Assembly: GCA_002336675.1 (NCBI GenBank)
Contig: DDEI01000072.1
Location: forward strand, 1 to 47,081
Source of the DNA: Flavobacteriales bacterium UBA1958
GTDB taxonomy: Bacteria > Bacteroidota > Bacteroidia > Flavobacteriales_D > Sanyastnellaceae
DNA length: 47,081 nt
Direction of reading: 5' to 3'
Below the pieces are notes generated by a model. It was not told the DNA's origin. It did no database searches and saw only the letters and a list, made by a program, of their open reading frames with translations. The translations under genes were made by a program, and so were the position numbers. Shown here piece after piece: positions 30,361 to 39,400 of this stretch. The number at the start of each line of letters is the position of its first letter. Positions within the stretch are counted from its first letter, which is position 1.

Positions 30361-31966
30361 TCTTCATTTTTTTAGGGTGCTTTACTTCGAAGGAGAAAGA
30401 GACCTCTTTAGTCTCGCCTGGATCTAGATTAATTTCCCAAGTAATGATTCCTGTTTTTTCATTTATGCTGCCATCTATAATTTCTCCTACAGTTACGCTG
30501 ATGTCGTTTTGTTGAGAAATAGGAACTTGATCTTCGACCTTAATAAAAACAGGAATAGACTTATTATTCTTAACAGCTATTTTATAAGCTCTATTTGTCT
30601 TTTTGTTGCCTCCAAAATTACTAGACTTACAGAAATCTTCCATTTTGTCTCTGCTGATAATAATGTTTTTATCTTTTCCTAGGCTAACATCTAACGTGTC
30701 TTCTGTGGAATACGGGTCTAAGAAAGAAGATCCTACAAATGAACCCTGAAAGAATACATTGGCCTCACCAGGCAATAAATTCAACTCAGACCAATCAGTT
30801 AATCTCGACAAAAGAAAGGCAGTTGTTTCCAAAGAAGGAGCTGCATAATATAAATAGTCGGAGTTGATATCACCTCTCTGAATCTCTACCTCATAAGCCT
30901 CTCCATTTGAGGGTATGTCATAAGGAATAGAGATTTTAAACTCTACAGATAGAAGAGATTCTACTGACTCTGTAAGCTGAGAAGTATAACCTAAAGGAGA
31001 GTTGAAAGAGCGAGTATTGAAATCCACTTCTTCATATTTATCTTTTCTTTCGCCATCATCTGACTTATTACTCTGCTGAAGTTTGTATGCACCATATACT
31101 AACCCGGCATTATAAACAGACATATACCAAGGTTCTAGGCTAGGTTTGTTACCATTTACCATAGGATTTCCAGAAGATAGAGTAAGGTTAATATTAGACC
31201 AGTCTAAGCCCGTACTTTGCGAAACATTAGCCTTGTATACGAGCTGTATCGGTTTGTCTACCTCACTGGTCCTTATATCGTAAGTCACGAACCATCCAGC
31301 GCTACTGACAATGTAGGATACTTCTAACGGAACTATTACATTCCTTGTAGCATTTAGTACAATCTCAATCTCACTTGAGTAGCCGTTCATCATACTTCTA
31401 CTTTTATTAAGTTGTTGTTGGAGCTTTTGTTTTTTAAGTTGAAGCTCTTGTTTTTCTTGATTTATCTCTAATAGTTTGTATTCTAGTTCCTCGAGATGCT
31501 CTCTATAGAATGCAGCCATTTCTTTTAAATCCTCAGCTAATAAACTTTGGCTTTCACCCTTAATAGATTTGTTGGCCATGAGCAGGTTTTTCTCCTCTTT
31601 ATAAACACGTTCTAAACTGAAACGAGTACCTAGCTTAAAATCAGTGTCTTTAAGTTCACTTTCTATACTTAATAATTCAGAATTTTTAGACGCATCTTCT
31701 AAAAAATTCATTTGATGTTTCACAGATTTGATAAGATAGTTTGGGTTTCCAGTAACATTAAGACTATTGGAATTAATATCTTGGGCTAATCCTTTCAAGA
31801 TGACAATATTTTCGCCAAGTTTCAGCGAAATGCTAGCGGCTCTTTTTATTTGAGCGCCACTAGAGAAAACAGAAACATCTGTTATACTGGACTCAGGTGT
31901 TAGCGTGTGTTGGGAAAATCCAAATTGCAACGCCAATGTACATGTGATGAGTAAGATATATTTCAT
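30347..31966 (-). CDS. MuiA-like secreted protein (DUF4140/DUF4139)
   Basis: A 539-aa protein with a signal peptide (MKYILLITCTLALQFGFSQ). Residues about 25-120 are the DUF4140-type domain (ITDVSVFSSGAQIKRAASI); a long coiled coil of about 80 residues rich in K, Q, L and E follows (around LEINQEKQELQLKKQKLQQQ); the rest is the DUF4139 beta-rich domain (VSYIVSSAGWFVTYDIRTS, WSNINLTLSSGNP, and the C-terminal INLDPGETKEVSFSFEVKHP). The family is called mucoidy inhibitor MuiA-like; its molecular role is unknown. It lies 12 bp downstream of the DUF4249 lipoprotein gene, so they form an operon. Confidence 0.85.
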   Translation of the reverse strand: MKYILLITCTLALQFGFSQHTLTPESSITDVSVFSSGAQIKRAASISLKLGENIVILKGLAQDINSNSLNVTGNPNYLIKSVKHQMNFLEDASKNSELLSIESELKDTDFKLGTRFSLERVYKEEKNLLMANKSIKGESQSLLAEDLKEMAAFYREHLEELEYKLLEINQEKQELQLKKQKLQQQLNKSRSMMNGYSSEIEIVLNATRNVIVPLEVSYIVSSAGWFVTYDIRTSEVDKPIQLVYKANVSQSTGLDWSNINLTLSSGNPMVNGNKPSLEPWYMSVYNAGLVYGAYKLQQSNKSDDGERKDKYEEVDFNTRSFNSPLGYTSQLTESVESLLSVEFKISIPYDIPSNGEAYEVEIQRGDINSDYLYYAAPSLETTAFLLSRLTDWSELNLLPGEANVFFQGSFVGSSFLDPYSTEDTLDVSLGKDKNIIISRDKMEDFCKSSNFGGNKKTNRAYKIAVKNNKSIPVFIKVEDQVPISQQNDISVTVGEIIDGSINEKTGIITWEINLDPGETKEVSFSFEVKHPKKMKIARL

Positions 31967-31978
31967 TTTTTAACCTAA

Positions 31979-32974
31979 TTAAGGATTAGCTATTATCGTG
32001 TCTAAAACAGTGGCATACCCGGCCCAAATACCCAAACCGCCCTCTATATTAGAGGCTATAGGCGTTGGTATGGTAAATGGATTTCCCGCACTGCCTGCTT
32101 CAGCTTCAAAGGTAACAATGTAATCATAAGTGCTTCTGTCGATAGCCGCACCTTTTACTGCTATGGTGTCTCCACGCTTGAAAAAGCCTCTTTCCTCATT
32201 CTGATCATCTGATTTAGATGAACCCACTAAGCTTCCTCTGTAATAGGCAAAATCAAATGTTAATCCGTTAAAGAATGAGTCATCATAAGAACTACCAAGT
32301 GGAGCTATATACTGGAGGTCTTTCTGTTGTCCATCATAGTCCGCCCATGAGGGGTAAGCGTTTATTCGCTTTGCAAACCACCTATAAGCATTCCCAGTGG
32401 TATCAGGGTCAGTTAATTGAGCATAGATAAATCCCAAACTGTCATTTGTTTCTCCAGCTAAATCGAACCACATAGAGTCTAATTCTACAACACCAGGAAT
32501 AGTGGTGATCGCTGTAATCGACTTCTCATCTATTCTAACGTCTAAATTATAAGTACTGTTTTCAGCTCCTAGCATAGAACCATCTAGGTCTATGTAACCA
32601 CAAATACTAGCTGCAGTTAATAAAGTAGGCGATAGTCCTGTAATTTCAGCTACTTGAAGGAGGATATCAGCGGGTAAATCTCCTGTACAGACTTCATCTA
32701 AAACTTCTATCACCGCTCCATTAGAAACAGACACTTCCGCACCTCCCAAGTAAAAATCATCAAAGCTTTCAGCATTTATACTTTGATTATAATCTCTAGT
32801 TTGCGAAATAAGTACAAAAGCTGGTTGACCAATCTCGATATTTCCCTCTATGACATACTTGTTTTCTGCAGGTGGGATAATCAATTCTAAATCCTTCTCA
32901 CAAGAAAATAAAACGCAGCTAAAGACTAAAAAAGCCCAAATAAATAAGTTTACGGAAAGAGTGTTATTCATCAT
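31979..32974 (-). CDS. DUF4249 lipoprotein
   Basis: A 331-aa lipoprotein: hydrophobic N-terminus ending with VLFSCEKDLELIIPP, the lipobox cysteine near residue 25, then the DUF4249 beta-domain (YVIEGNIEIGQPAFVLISQT, YLGGAEVSVSNG, the AITTIPGVVELDSMW strand). DUF4249 genes usually follow a TonB-dependent outer-membrane receptor; here none is nearby, which is atypical. The gene is divergent from leucine dehydrogenase, with back-to-back promoter boxes. Outer-membrane location is likely; function unknown. Confidence 0.83.
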   Translation of the reverse strand: MMNNTLSVNLFIWAFLVFSCVLFSCEKDLELIIPPAENKYVIEGNIEIGQPAFVLISQTRDYNQSINAESFDDFYLGGAEVSVSNGAVIEVLDEVCTGDLPADILLQVAEITGLSPTLLTAASICGYIDLDGSMLGAENSTYNLDVRIDEKSITAITTIPGVVELDSMWFDLAGETNDSLGFIYAQLTDPDTTGNAYRWFAKRINAYPSWADYDGQQKDLQYIAPLGSSYDDSFFNGLTFDFAYYRGSLVGSSKSDDQNEERGFFKRGDTIAVKGAAIDRSTYDYIVTFEAEAGSAGNPFTIPTPIASNIEGGLGIWAGYATVLDTIIANP

Positions 32975-32987
32975 GTAATTGAGAGCA

Positions 32988-33014
32988 CAAATTTAATGGC
33001 AATATCTTAAACAA
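32988..33014 (-). promoter_or_regulatory. Promoter of the DUF4249-MuiA operon
   Basis: On the minus strand TTG (33014-33012) and TAAATTTG (32995-32988) are separated by 16 bases; the box ends 13 bases before the ATG at 32974. Confidence 0.5.
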
Positions 33015-33053
33015 TAATTTAAAAAGATAATAACTGATTCTAACCTAAAAGTA

Positions 33054-33061
33054 TAACTTTG
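33054..33061 (+). promoter_or_regulatory. -7 box of leucine dehydrogenase
   Basis: TAACTTTG matches TAnnTTTG and lies 44 bases upstream of the ATG at 33106. No clear -33 TTG is seen. Confidence 0.45.
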
Positions 33062-33105
33062 CAAGGGTTAAAATAGCGAAAAAAAACGTTCTTTAAATTA
33101 GGCAA

Positions 33106-34209
33106 ATGGAAATAGAAATAACTACTCCAGAAACTTCATCGACATTCAGTGCTCTAGCTGGAATGTTCACTTATGACCACGAACAAGTGGTTTTCTGTCA
33201 AGATAAATCCACCGGATTAAAGGCGATTATAGCCATTCACGATACTACATTAGGTCCTGCTTTAGGAGGAACTAGAATGTGGAATTATGCTTCTGAACAG
33301 GAGGCATTAACTGATGTTTTAAGGTTAAGTAGAGGAATGACCTATAAGTCTGCTGTAGCAGGAATAAATTTAGGTGGAGGTAAAGCGGTCATTATTGGAG
33401 ATTCGCGGGCAAATAAAAGTGAAGCATTATTTAGGAGATTTGGAAAATTTGTAGACAGTTTAGGGGGTAAGTACATCACTGCTGAGGATGTAGGGATTTC
33501 CCCACGGGATATAGAGCAAGTACACATGGAAACTAACCATGTTACCGGAGTGCCCGAATATTTAGGTGGAAGCGGAGATCCTTCGCCAGTTACTGCTTAT
33601 GGAGTATACGTAGGGATGAAAGCAGCTGCTAAAAAAGCTTATGGATCTGATAGTTTAACAGGGAAAAAAGTAATGGTGCAGGGGGTAGGTAGTGTAGGAT
33701 ACTATTTAGTAGAACTATTAGCTAAAGAAGGTGCTATTATTTCGATCTCTGATATTTACGAGCCTAGCATTAAAAAAGTATTCACTAATTTCAAAGTATC
33801 TGTAGTAAAGGTAAACGATGTTTATAAAGCAGATATGGATATTTATGCTCCATGTGCTTTAGGAGCCACGGTAAATGATGCCACATTAAAAGAGTTGAAA
33901 TGTAATATTATAGCAGGAGCAGCCAATAATCAACTAGCTGAAGAAACTATTCATGGTGAAGCAGTGAAAAGTGCCGGTATTTTTTACGCTCCTGATTACG
34001 TAATTAACTCAGGAGGTATTATAAACTGTTATTGGGAATTACAGGGATACAACAGAGACGCAGCAATTTCACAGACTGAGAAAATATTTGATACCACCAC
34101 TGATATTTTTAATAAATCCGAAAAGGAAAATACACCTACATACCTGGCTGCTAACAAGATGGCAGAAGAGCGAATTATCGCCATTGGCAAAATAAAAACA
34201 TCATTTTAA
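33106..34209 (+). CDS. Leucine dehydrogenase (Glu/Leu/Phe/Val dehydrogenase family)
   Basis: A 367-aa NAD-dependent amino-acid dehydrogenase that deaminates branched-chain amino acids to 2-oxoacids. Features: GPALGGTRMWNYASEQEAL, the glycine-rich LGGGKAV loop, the catalytic lysine region around GMTYKSA, YITAEDVGIS and the NAD-binding motif VMVQGVGSVGYYLVELL. Length and order match leucine dehydrogenase; substrate choice among Leu/Ile/Val cannot be read. The nusB gene follows after 12 bp, as in other Bacteroidota. Confidence 0.9.
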   Translation: MEIEITTPETSSTFSALAGMFTYDHEQVVFCQDKSTGLKAIIAIHDTTLGPALGGTRMWNYASEQEALTDVLRLSRGMTYKSAVAGINLGGGKAVIIGDSRANKSEALFRRFGKFVDSLGGKYITAEDVGISPRDIEQVHMETNHVTGVPEYLGGSGDPSPVTAYGVYVGMKAAAKKAYGSDSLTGKKVMVQGVGSVGYYLVELLAKEGAIISISDIYEPSIKKVFTNFKVSVVKVNDVYKADMDIYAPCALGATVNDATLKELKCNIIAGAANNQLAEETIHGEAVKSAGIFYAPDYVINSGGIINCYWELQGYNRDAAISQTEKIFDTTTDIFNKSEKENTPTYLAANKMAEERIIAIGKIKTSF

Positions 34210-34221
34210 ACCACCTGATTA

Positions 34222-35166
34222 ATGTTTAACCGAAGGCACCTAAGAATAAAAGTACTTCATTGTTTTTACGCATACTTCCAAGATGACGACAAAGACTTAA
34301 ATCATGCTGATAAGCAACTTAAGGCTAGTCTTTATAAGATGTACGAGATGTATATCTGGCTTTTATCGTTAGTAGTTGAAATGCAAGACCACGCAATAGA
34401 TAAAATAGAGGCAGGGAGAAATAAAAAACTTCCCAGCCCAGAAGACTTACATCCAAATACTAAGTTCGTGACGAACTCATTTATTAGACTTTTAGCAAAC
34501 AGTAAAGTACTGAATAGTAAATGTGAAGAATTATCTGTAAACTGGAATCAAGAAAAAGATCTTTCTAAAAATATTTTTAAAGAGCTAATTCAAACAGAAG
34601 ACTATAAAGAATATATGGAGTCTTCAGAAAGAGGATTTGCTCATGACAAAGAATTTATTTTAAGGTTTTTCAAAAGGCACATGATTAATGTGGAGCTGCT
34701 GCATGATTTTTTCGAGGAGAAAAGTGTATTGTGGACTGATGATCTAGATCTATCGGCTGGAATGGCCATTAAAACAATTAAAACCATTTCTGAAGATGAT
34801 GCAGATTTAGCTCTACTGCCGCTTTGGAGAGACCCTGAAGATGAAAAGAATTTTTTGAATAATTTATTTAAAAAGACCTTATCCTTAGGAGAAGAGAGCG
34901 AAAAACTTATAGCAGAAGCAGCTAAAAATTGGGATTTTGATAGAATAGCTTTATTGGACCAAATTCTAATGAAAATGGCCATAGCAGAAGCTCAAACTTT
35001 TAAGGACATTCCTTTAAAAGTTACGTTAAACGAGTATATCGAGCTTTCAAAATATTACAGTACACCTAAGTCTGCTGGATTTATTAATGGGGTTTTGGAT
35101 CAAATATTCGATAAGCTTAAAGAAGATGGTAAAATTAAGAAAACTGGCAAAGGACTTTTGGAGTAA
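34222..35166 (+). CDS. nusB: Transcription antitermination factor NusB (long Bacteroidota form)
   Basis: A 314-aa protein. The N-terminus FNRRHLRIKVLHCFYAYFQ and the C-terminal WDFDRIALLDQILMKMAIAE, ITLNEY-like (LKVTLNEYIELSKYYS) and KSAGFINGVLD segments are the NusB RNA-binding core; the middle is an expansion typical of this phylum (usual NusB is about 140 aa). NusB binds boxA RNA with NusE for rRNA antitermination. It overlaps the DUF1573 gene by 41 bp. Confidence 0.93.
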   Translation: MFNRRHLRIKVLHCFYAYFQDDDKDLNHADKQLKASLYKMYEMYIWLLSLVVEMQDHAIDKIEAGRNKKLPSPEDLHPNTKFVTNSFIRLLANSKVLNSKCEELSVNWNQEKDLSKNIFKELIQTEDYKEYMESSERGFAHDKEFILRFFKRHMINVELLHDFFEEKSVLWTDDLDLSAGMAIKTIKTISEDDADLALLPLWRDPEDEKNFLNNLFKKTLSLGEESEKLIAEAAKNWDFDRIALLDQILMKMAIAEAQTFKDIPLKVTLNEYIELSKYYSTPKSAGFINGVLDQIFDKLKEDGKIKKTGKGLLE

Positions 35167-35632
35167 AGGACTAGTTGTTATCGTTTGCGCAACTATTATA
35201 GCTTCGTGTGGAACAGACACAAGTAGCGAAATAACTTCTGATGACATCTATTTTGATGATGGTTATGATAAGAATGTAAATTCGCGTTTACCCCGAATAA
35301 CATTTGATGAAGAAGATTTTAACTTCGGTATAATTATAGAAGGAGAAAAAGTAAGTCACTTATATAAATTTGAAAATACAGGTAAATCGGACTTGATTAT
35401 TTCTAATGTGCAGACCTCATGCGGATGCACCTCTTCTAAAGATTACACAAAGAAGCCAATAAAGCCAGGAGAAAAAGGTGAGATAGAAATCGAGTTTGAC
35501 AGTACTGAGAAGTCTGGAGATATTAAGAAATCTATTTCTGTAATAACGAATTGCAACCCCAATAAAAGCATACTCTACATATTAGGGGATGTAATAAACA
35601 CAGATAAAATAAAAAAATTACAACAAAAATAA
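35126..35632 (+). CDS. DUF1573 lipoprotein
   Basis: A 168-aa exported protein. The ATG at 35126 gives a basic N-terminus, a hydrophobic helix and a lipobox (TIIASC) with the acylated cysteine at about residue 29; the open frame extends to 35087, but that adds an unlikely pre-sequence inside nusB. The mature part has the DUF1573 Ig-like pattern ITFDEEDFNFGIIIEGEKVS, read in two parts, then FENTGKSDLIISNVQTSCGCTSS and PGEKGEIEIEFDS. The CGC cysteines are conserved in the family. Role unknown; nusB-DUF1573-yajC order is conserved in Bacteroidota. Confidence 0.87.
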   Translation: MVKLRKLAKDFWSKGLVVIVCATIIASCGTDTSSEITSDDIYFDDGYDKNVNSRLPRITFDEEDFNFGIIIEGEKVSHLYKFENTGKSDLIISNVQTSCGCTSSKDYTKKPIKPGEKGEIEIEFDSTEKSGDIKKSISVITNCNPNKSILYILGDVINTDKIKKLQQK

Positions 35633-35633
35633 A

Positions 35634-35954
35634 ATGAACACATTTAGTATTATACTTCAAGTAGCCTCTGACGGAGGAATGTCTACTCTTTTTTTAATGG
35701 GTGGATTATTTTTAATCATGTACTTTTTCATGATTAGACCTCAGATGAAAAAAGCAAAAGAAACTAGAAAGTTTAGGGAAGGAATAGAAAAAGGACAGTC
35801 TGTAGTAACTATAGGAGGAATCCATGGTAAAATTATAGAAGTTAATGAAACTACAGTTTTACTTTCTGTAGGAGGAAACAAAATGAAAATTGAAAAAGCT
35901 GCTATTTCATCTACATCGAAGGCAAGCGAGCAGGAAATTCAGCAAAAGGCCTAA
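35634..35954 (+). CDS. yajC: Preprotein translocase subunit YajC
   Basis: A 106-aa protein with one transmembrane helix (LFLMGGLFLIMYFFMI) followed by the signature RPQMKKAKETRKFRE and the cytoplasmic beta-domain KGQSVVTIGGIHGKIIEVNE. YajC associates with SecDF in the Sec translocon. It begins 1 bp after the DUF1573 stop. In many relatives coaE and a YbbR-like gene follow; here a 538-bp gap follows instead. Confidence 0.95.
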   Translation: MNTFSIILQVASDGGMSTLFLMGGLFLIMYFFMIRPQMKKAKETRKFREGIEKGQSVVTIGGIHGKIIEVNETTVLLSVGGNKMKIEKAAISSTSKASEQEIQQKA

Positions 35955-36492
35955 TAAAAAAGCCTTTATAGGGAATGACTTATTTCAATTGATTCTATGG
36001 AAATAAAACCGTTTTACCCCAAAAAATTTATTCTTTAATCCACTAAATGTATAGAGATGGTTATAGTGCCCGCAACGTTTTAGATAAAATTTTTCTCAGT
36101 TCGTTAGAATAAACTTAATATTTGAAGATTATTCTGTCTCAAGCATCATAAAACATAGAGAAGGTTACTGTATATCACCGGAGTCCTGATTACGGCTTGA
36201 AGAAAAATGAGTCTTCCTGCAAAATTTGGATTAGCACGGGCGAGAGTCATAAAAGAAAATTCTAATTTAAAAGAAAAACTTAAAGCGCAAGTTTTACCCA
36301 AGTTTATCTCAATGAATGTTACCACTTAAATGTTTCTGCACGCTGTATTGTGCAAACTTGAGGCATCATATCCTATAGCATATCAAACAGAGCCCTACAT
36401 TTATATAGCCTAAGTTAGAACTGCTAAATGCACTCAGCGTTGCAATATTTACTACGCCAAATGGCTTAATAATTGTGTAAGGAAAACATCAG
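35955..36492. other. 538-bp intergenic region between yajC and the 1,487-aa gene
   Basis: It is AT-rich with many stops. It contains one short plausible frame (36207-36329, listed separately), one copy of the GCGTTGCAAW 10-mer (36437-36446) and a weak hairpin near its start (AAAGGC 35945-35950, GCCTTT 35962-35967) without a T run. A second small inverted repeat, TGCAC/GTGCA at about 36336-36353, follows the short frame. No promoter with both elements was found for the large gene. Confidence 0.45.
36207..36329 (+). CDS. Possible 40-aa small protein
   Basis: ATG at 36207 to TAA at 36327-36329 encodes a 40-residue basic, helix-prone peptide starting MSLPAKFGLARARV. Composition is protein-like (alternating K/E/L in the middle) and AAAA precedes the ATG. 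It may be a genuine small protein or a fragment of a lost gene; there is no recognised family and no promoter box, so confidence is low. Confidence 0.25.
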   Translation: MSLPAKFGLARARVIKENSNLKEKLKAQVLPKFISMNVTT

Positions 36493-39400
36493 ATGAAAAA
36501 ATCAATATTACTTATCTTCCTTTTAGGATTGATTAATACCGCTTTTAGTCAGGTAAAGCAAGTATCGAGTGCACGATTAGAATTTATAGAAGATCTTACT
36601 AATCATTTCAATTATTATAAAAAGAAAGAAGGAAAGAAGTTTATTGAAGATGAATTTGCTTTGGCCTATACCGAGGAATCGTTTAATGTTTCCATGCATA
36701 AATCAGTAGTTAAAATCTCTAACCTACTTCTCAAAAACAAGGTTAAGGTAGCTCCAGATTTCGAAAACTGGTTAAAGAACTTAATGGCATATTCTAAATC
36801 GGAAAAAAGCGAAGCTTATTTTAATTCATGGATTACTTTTATAGAAAAGCTTCAAGATTCAAAGAAAACGAAAAAATTCACAGGTGAGTTTATGTCTATT
36901 AGCCTTAGCTTATTTGAAGAAAACGCCTTTTATAACACTCCTGCAATTAAATGGAAGACAAGTTCAACAAAATACTTCTTTGAGTTTGACAGTATTCCTT
37001 CCCTAATAATCCCCGATGGGAATTTAATCTGTTTTTCGAGGAAAGACAGTTCAGTCATTCTAAATACTTCAGGAGTTTATGACTTCATGAAAGAACAATT
37101 TTACGGAGACAAAGGCAAAGTGACTTGGGCTAGAGCAGGCTTAGATCCGGAGAAAACATATTGCGAGTTTGGTCAATATGAAGTGCGAATCAAAGGAACG
37201 GCTTATGTCGTAGATGACGTTACATTTTACAACGAATACTTCGACACTCCTTTAAAAGGTGTTTTAAAAGAAAAGGTTCTAGCTAATAAAAATGCTGCGT
37301 CTGCTAATTTTCCCAGATTCGAGAGCAGCAATCAACTTCTGGAAATTAAACAGATTTTCGATAAAGTTGATTTTTCTGGTGGATTCACTATGTCTGGAAA
37401 CAAACTAGCAGGAAGCGGGACAGATGAAAATCCAGCTCAGCTAATTTTCTATAAAGATGATTTACCTTTTCTAAAGGCCCAGTCAAAGGAATACCTGATA
37501 AGACCCGATAGGATTAACAGTCCTAAAAGTTCCATTACCTTTTTTCTAGAAAAAGATTCTATTTTTCATCCAAACCTTACTCTGAAATTCGAAGATAAAA
37601 GCCGAGCATTATCCCTAATTAAATCTGAAGAAGGCGTCTCAAAAGCACCTTTTAGAAATTCTTACCATGATGTAGACATTTTTGTGGATGCTATTTACTG
37701 GAATATTGATGACCCCTTGCTCACAATGGGCGCCGTTAGAGGCTCATCTAATCAAATAGCTGTTCTAGAATCGTTCGACTTTTTTAAAAAAGAACGGTAT
37801 AGGGCTATGATGGGTTTTCAGAATACTCATCCGTTAATTAGCATAAATGATTTCACTAAAGAATCGGGTAAAGAAAAGTTTCATTTAAGTGAACTGTCTC
37901 AGTATATGAAGATAAGTTCATCGCAGTTAGATCAGCTCATGATTGATTTAAATAATAAAGGTTTTGTCCAGTTTGATATTAACTCAAGACAGTGCATTAT
38001 AAAACAGAAACTAAGAAATTACATTACTGCATCGGGAGGAAACATAGACTATGATGTGTTACAATTTACATCGAATACGTTTGGAAAAGAAAACAATGCT
38101 CAGTTGAACCTCATGAATTTTGACTTGCTTATTAATGGTGTGGGAAGAGTAAATCTTTCAGACTCTCAGAAGGTAGTGATATTACCATCTAAAGAACAAG
38201 TAACCCTGAAAAAAGGGAGAGATTTCAAGTGTGGAGGAAGAGTGTTCGCAGGGAACTTCGAGTTTATAGGGAAGGATTATTATTTCTCTTACAATGATTT
38301 TACGCTTGGATTGAATCAGGTTGATTCTACCCGGATTTCTATAGAAGACATGGAAAGTCCTAAGGATATTTATGGAAATAGAAACCAAAAGAAGATTAAA
38401 AATGTAGTTGAAGGAATTAGGGGGACATTAAAAATAGACGCTCCCAATAATAAGTCAGGTATACTAGTCAAAGATTACCCTGAATATCCAATTCTAACAA
38501 GTGAGACAGATTCATACGTTTATTACGACAACAAAGACATTCAAGGGGGAGTTTATAACAGAGATGATTTTTACTATCAAATCCAACCATTTATGATAGA
38601 TAGTTTAGATAATTTCCAGACTAGTACGATGAAGTTTGATGGAACCTTAGTATCTAATATCTTTCCAGATATTGAGGAGCCTCTTGTGATTATGGATGAT
38701 TTTTCTTTAGGACTTGATAAGAAAACTAGTAGCTCAGGACTTCCTGTTTATGGAGGAAGGGGAGATTTTAATGATGCAATAAAACTCAACTATGATGGGC
38801 TTCAAGGAAACGGAGAGTTAGAGTTTTTAACTTCTTTGAGTTCATCAGATAGGTTTACATTCTTTCCTGACTCGACAAAAGGGATAACTAAGAGCTTTAT
38901 AAATAATGAAAGTTCATCTGGAGCAGACACCCCTAAAACTAGGGCATTCGAAGTCAATTTAGCCTATTTCCCAATTGAACAGCGATTAGAAGCAACTGTT
39001 TTAGCTGAGCCTATTGTGTTTTTTGAGGAGGAAGCCAGTCTTATTGATGGGTCACTCACTCTTCAAACCACTGGTATGAGAGGACAAGGACAAATGAGCT
39101 TTGCTGGTGCAGAGCTGTTCTCTAAAGATTTTACGTACAAAAGAAGAAGAATTCTAGCAGATACTTCAGGGATCAAGTTACAGGATCAAGAAAAAGGAAG
39201 CATTGCATTTAGAACTGATAACGTAAGCGCAGATATAGATTTTGATGAAAGAATGGGAGAGTTTAATTCAAATGGTGATGAAACAAAATTAGAATTACCG
39301 GCTAACGAATACATATGCTACATGGACAGGTTTAAATGGTTTATGGATGATGATAAAATGGAACTTTCTAGCTCTAGAACCGCAGCAAACGATTTTGTCA

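Noticed and set aside
35944..35967. Hairpin after yajC as a terminator
   Set aside because: Only a 6-bp stem with an 11-base loop, overlapping the yajC stop, and no T tract follows.
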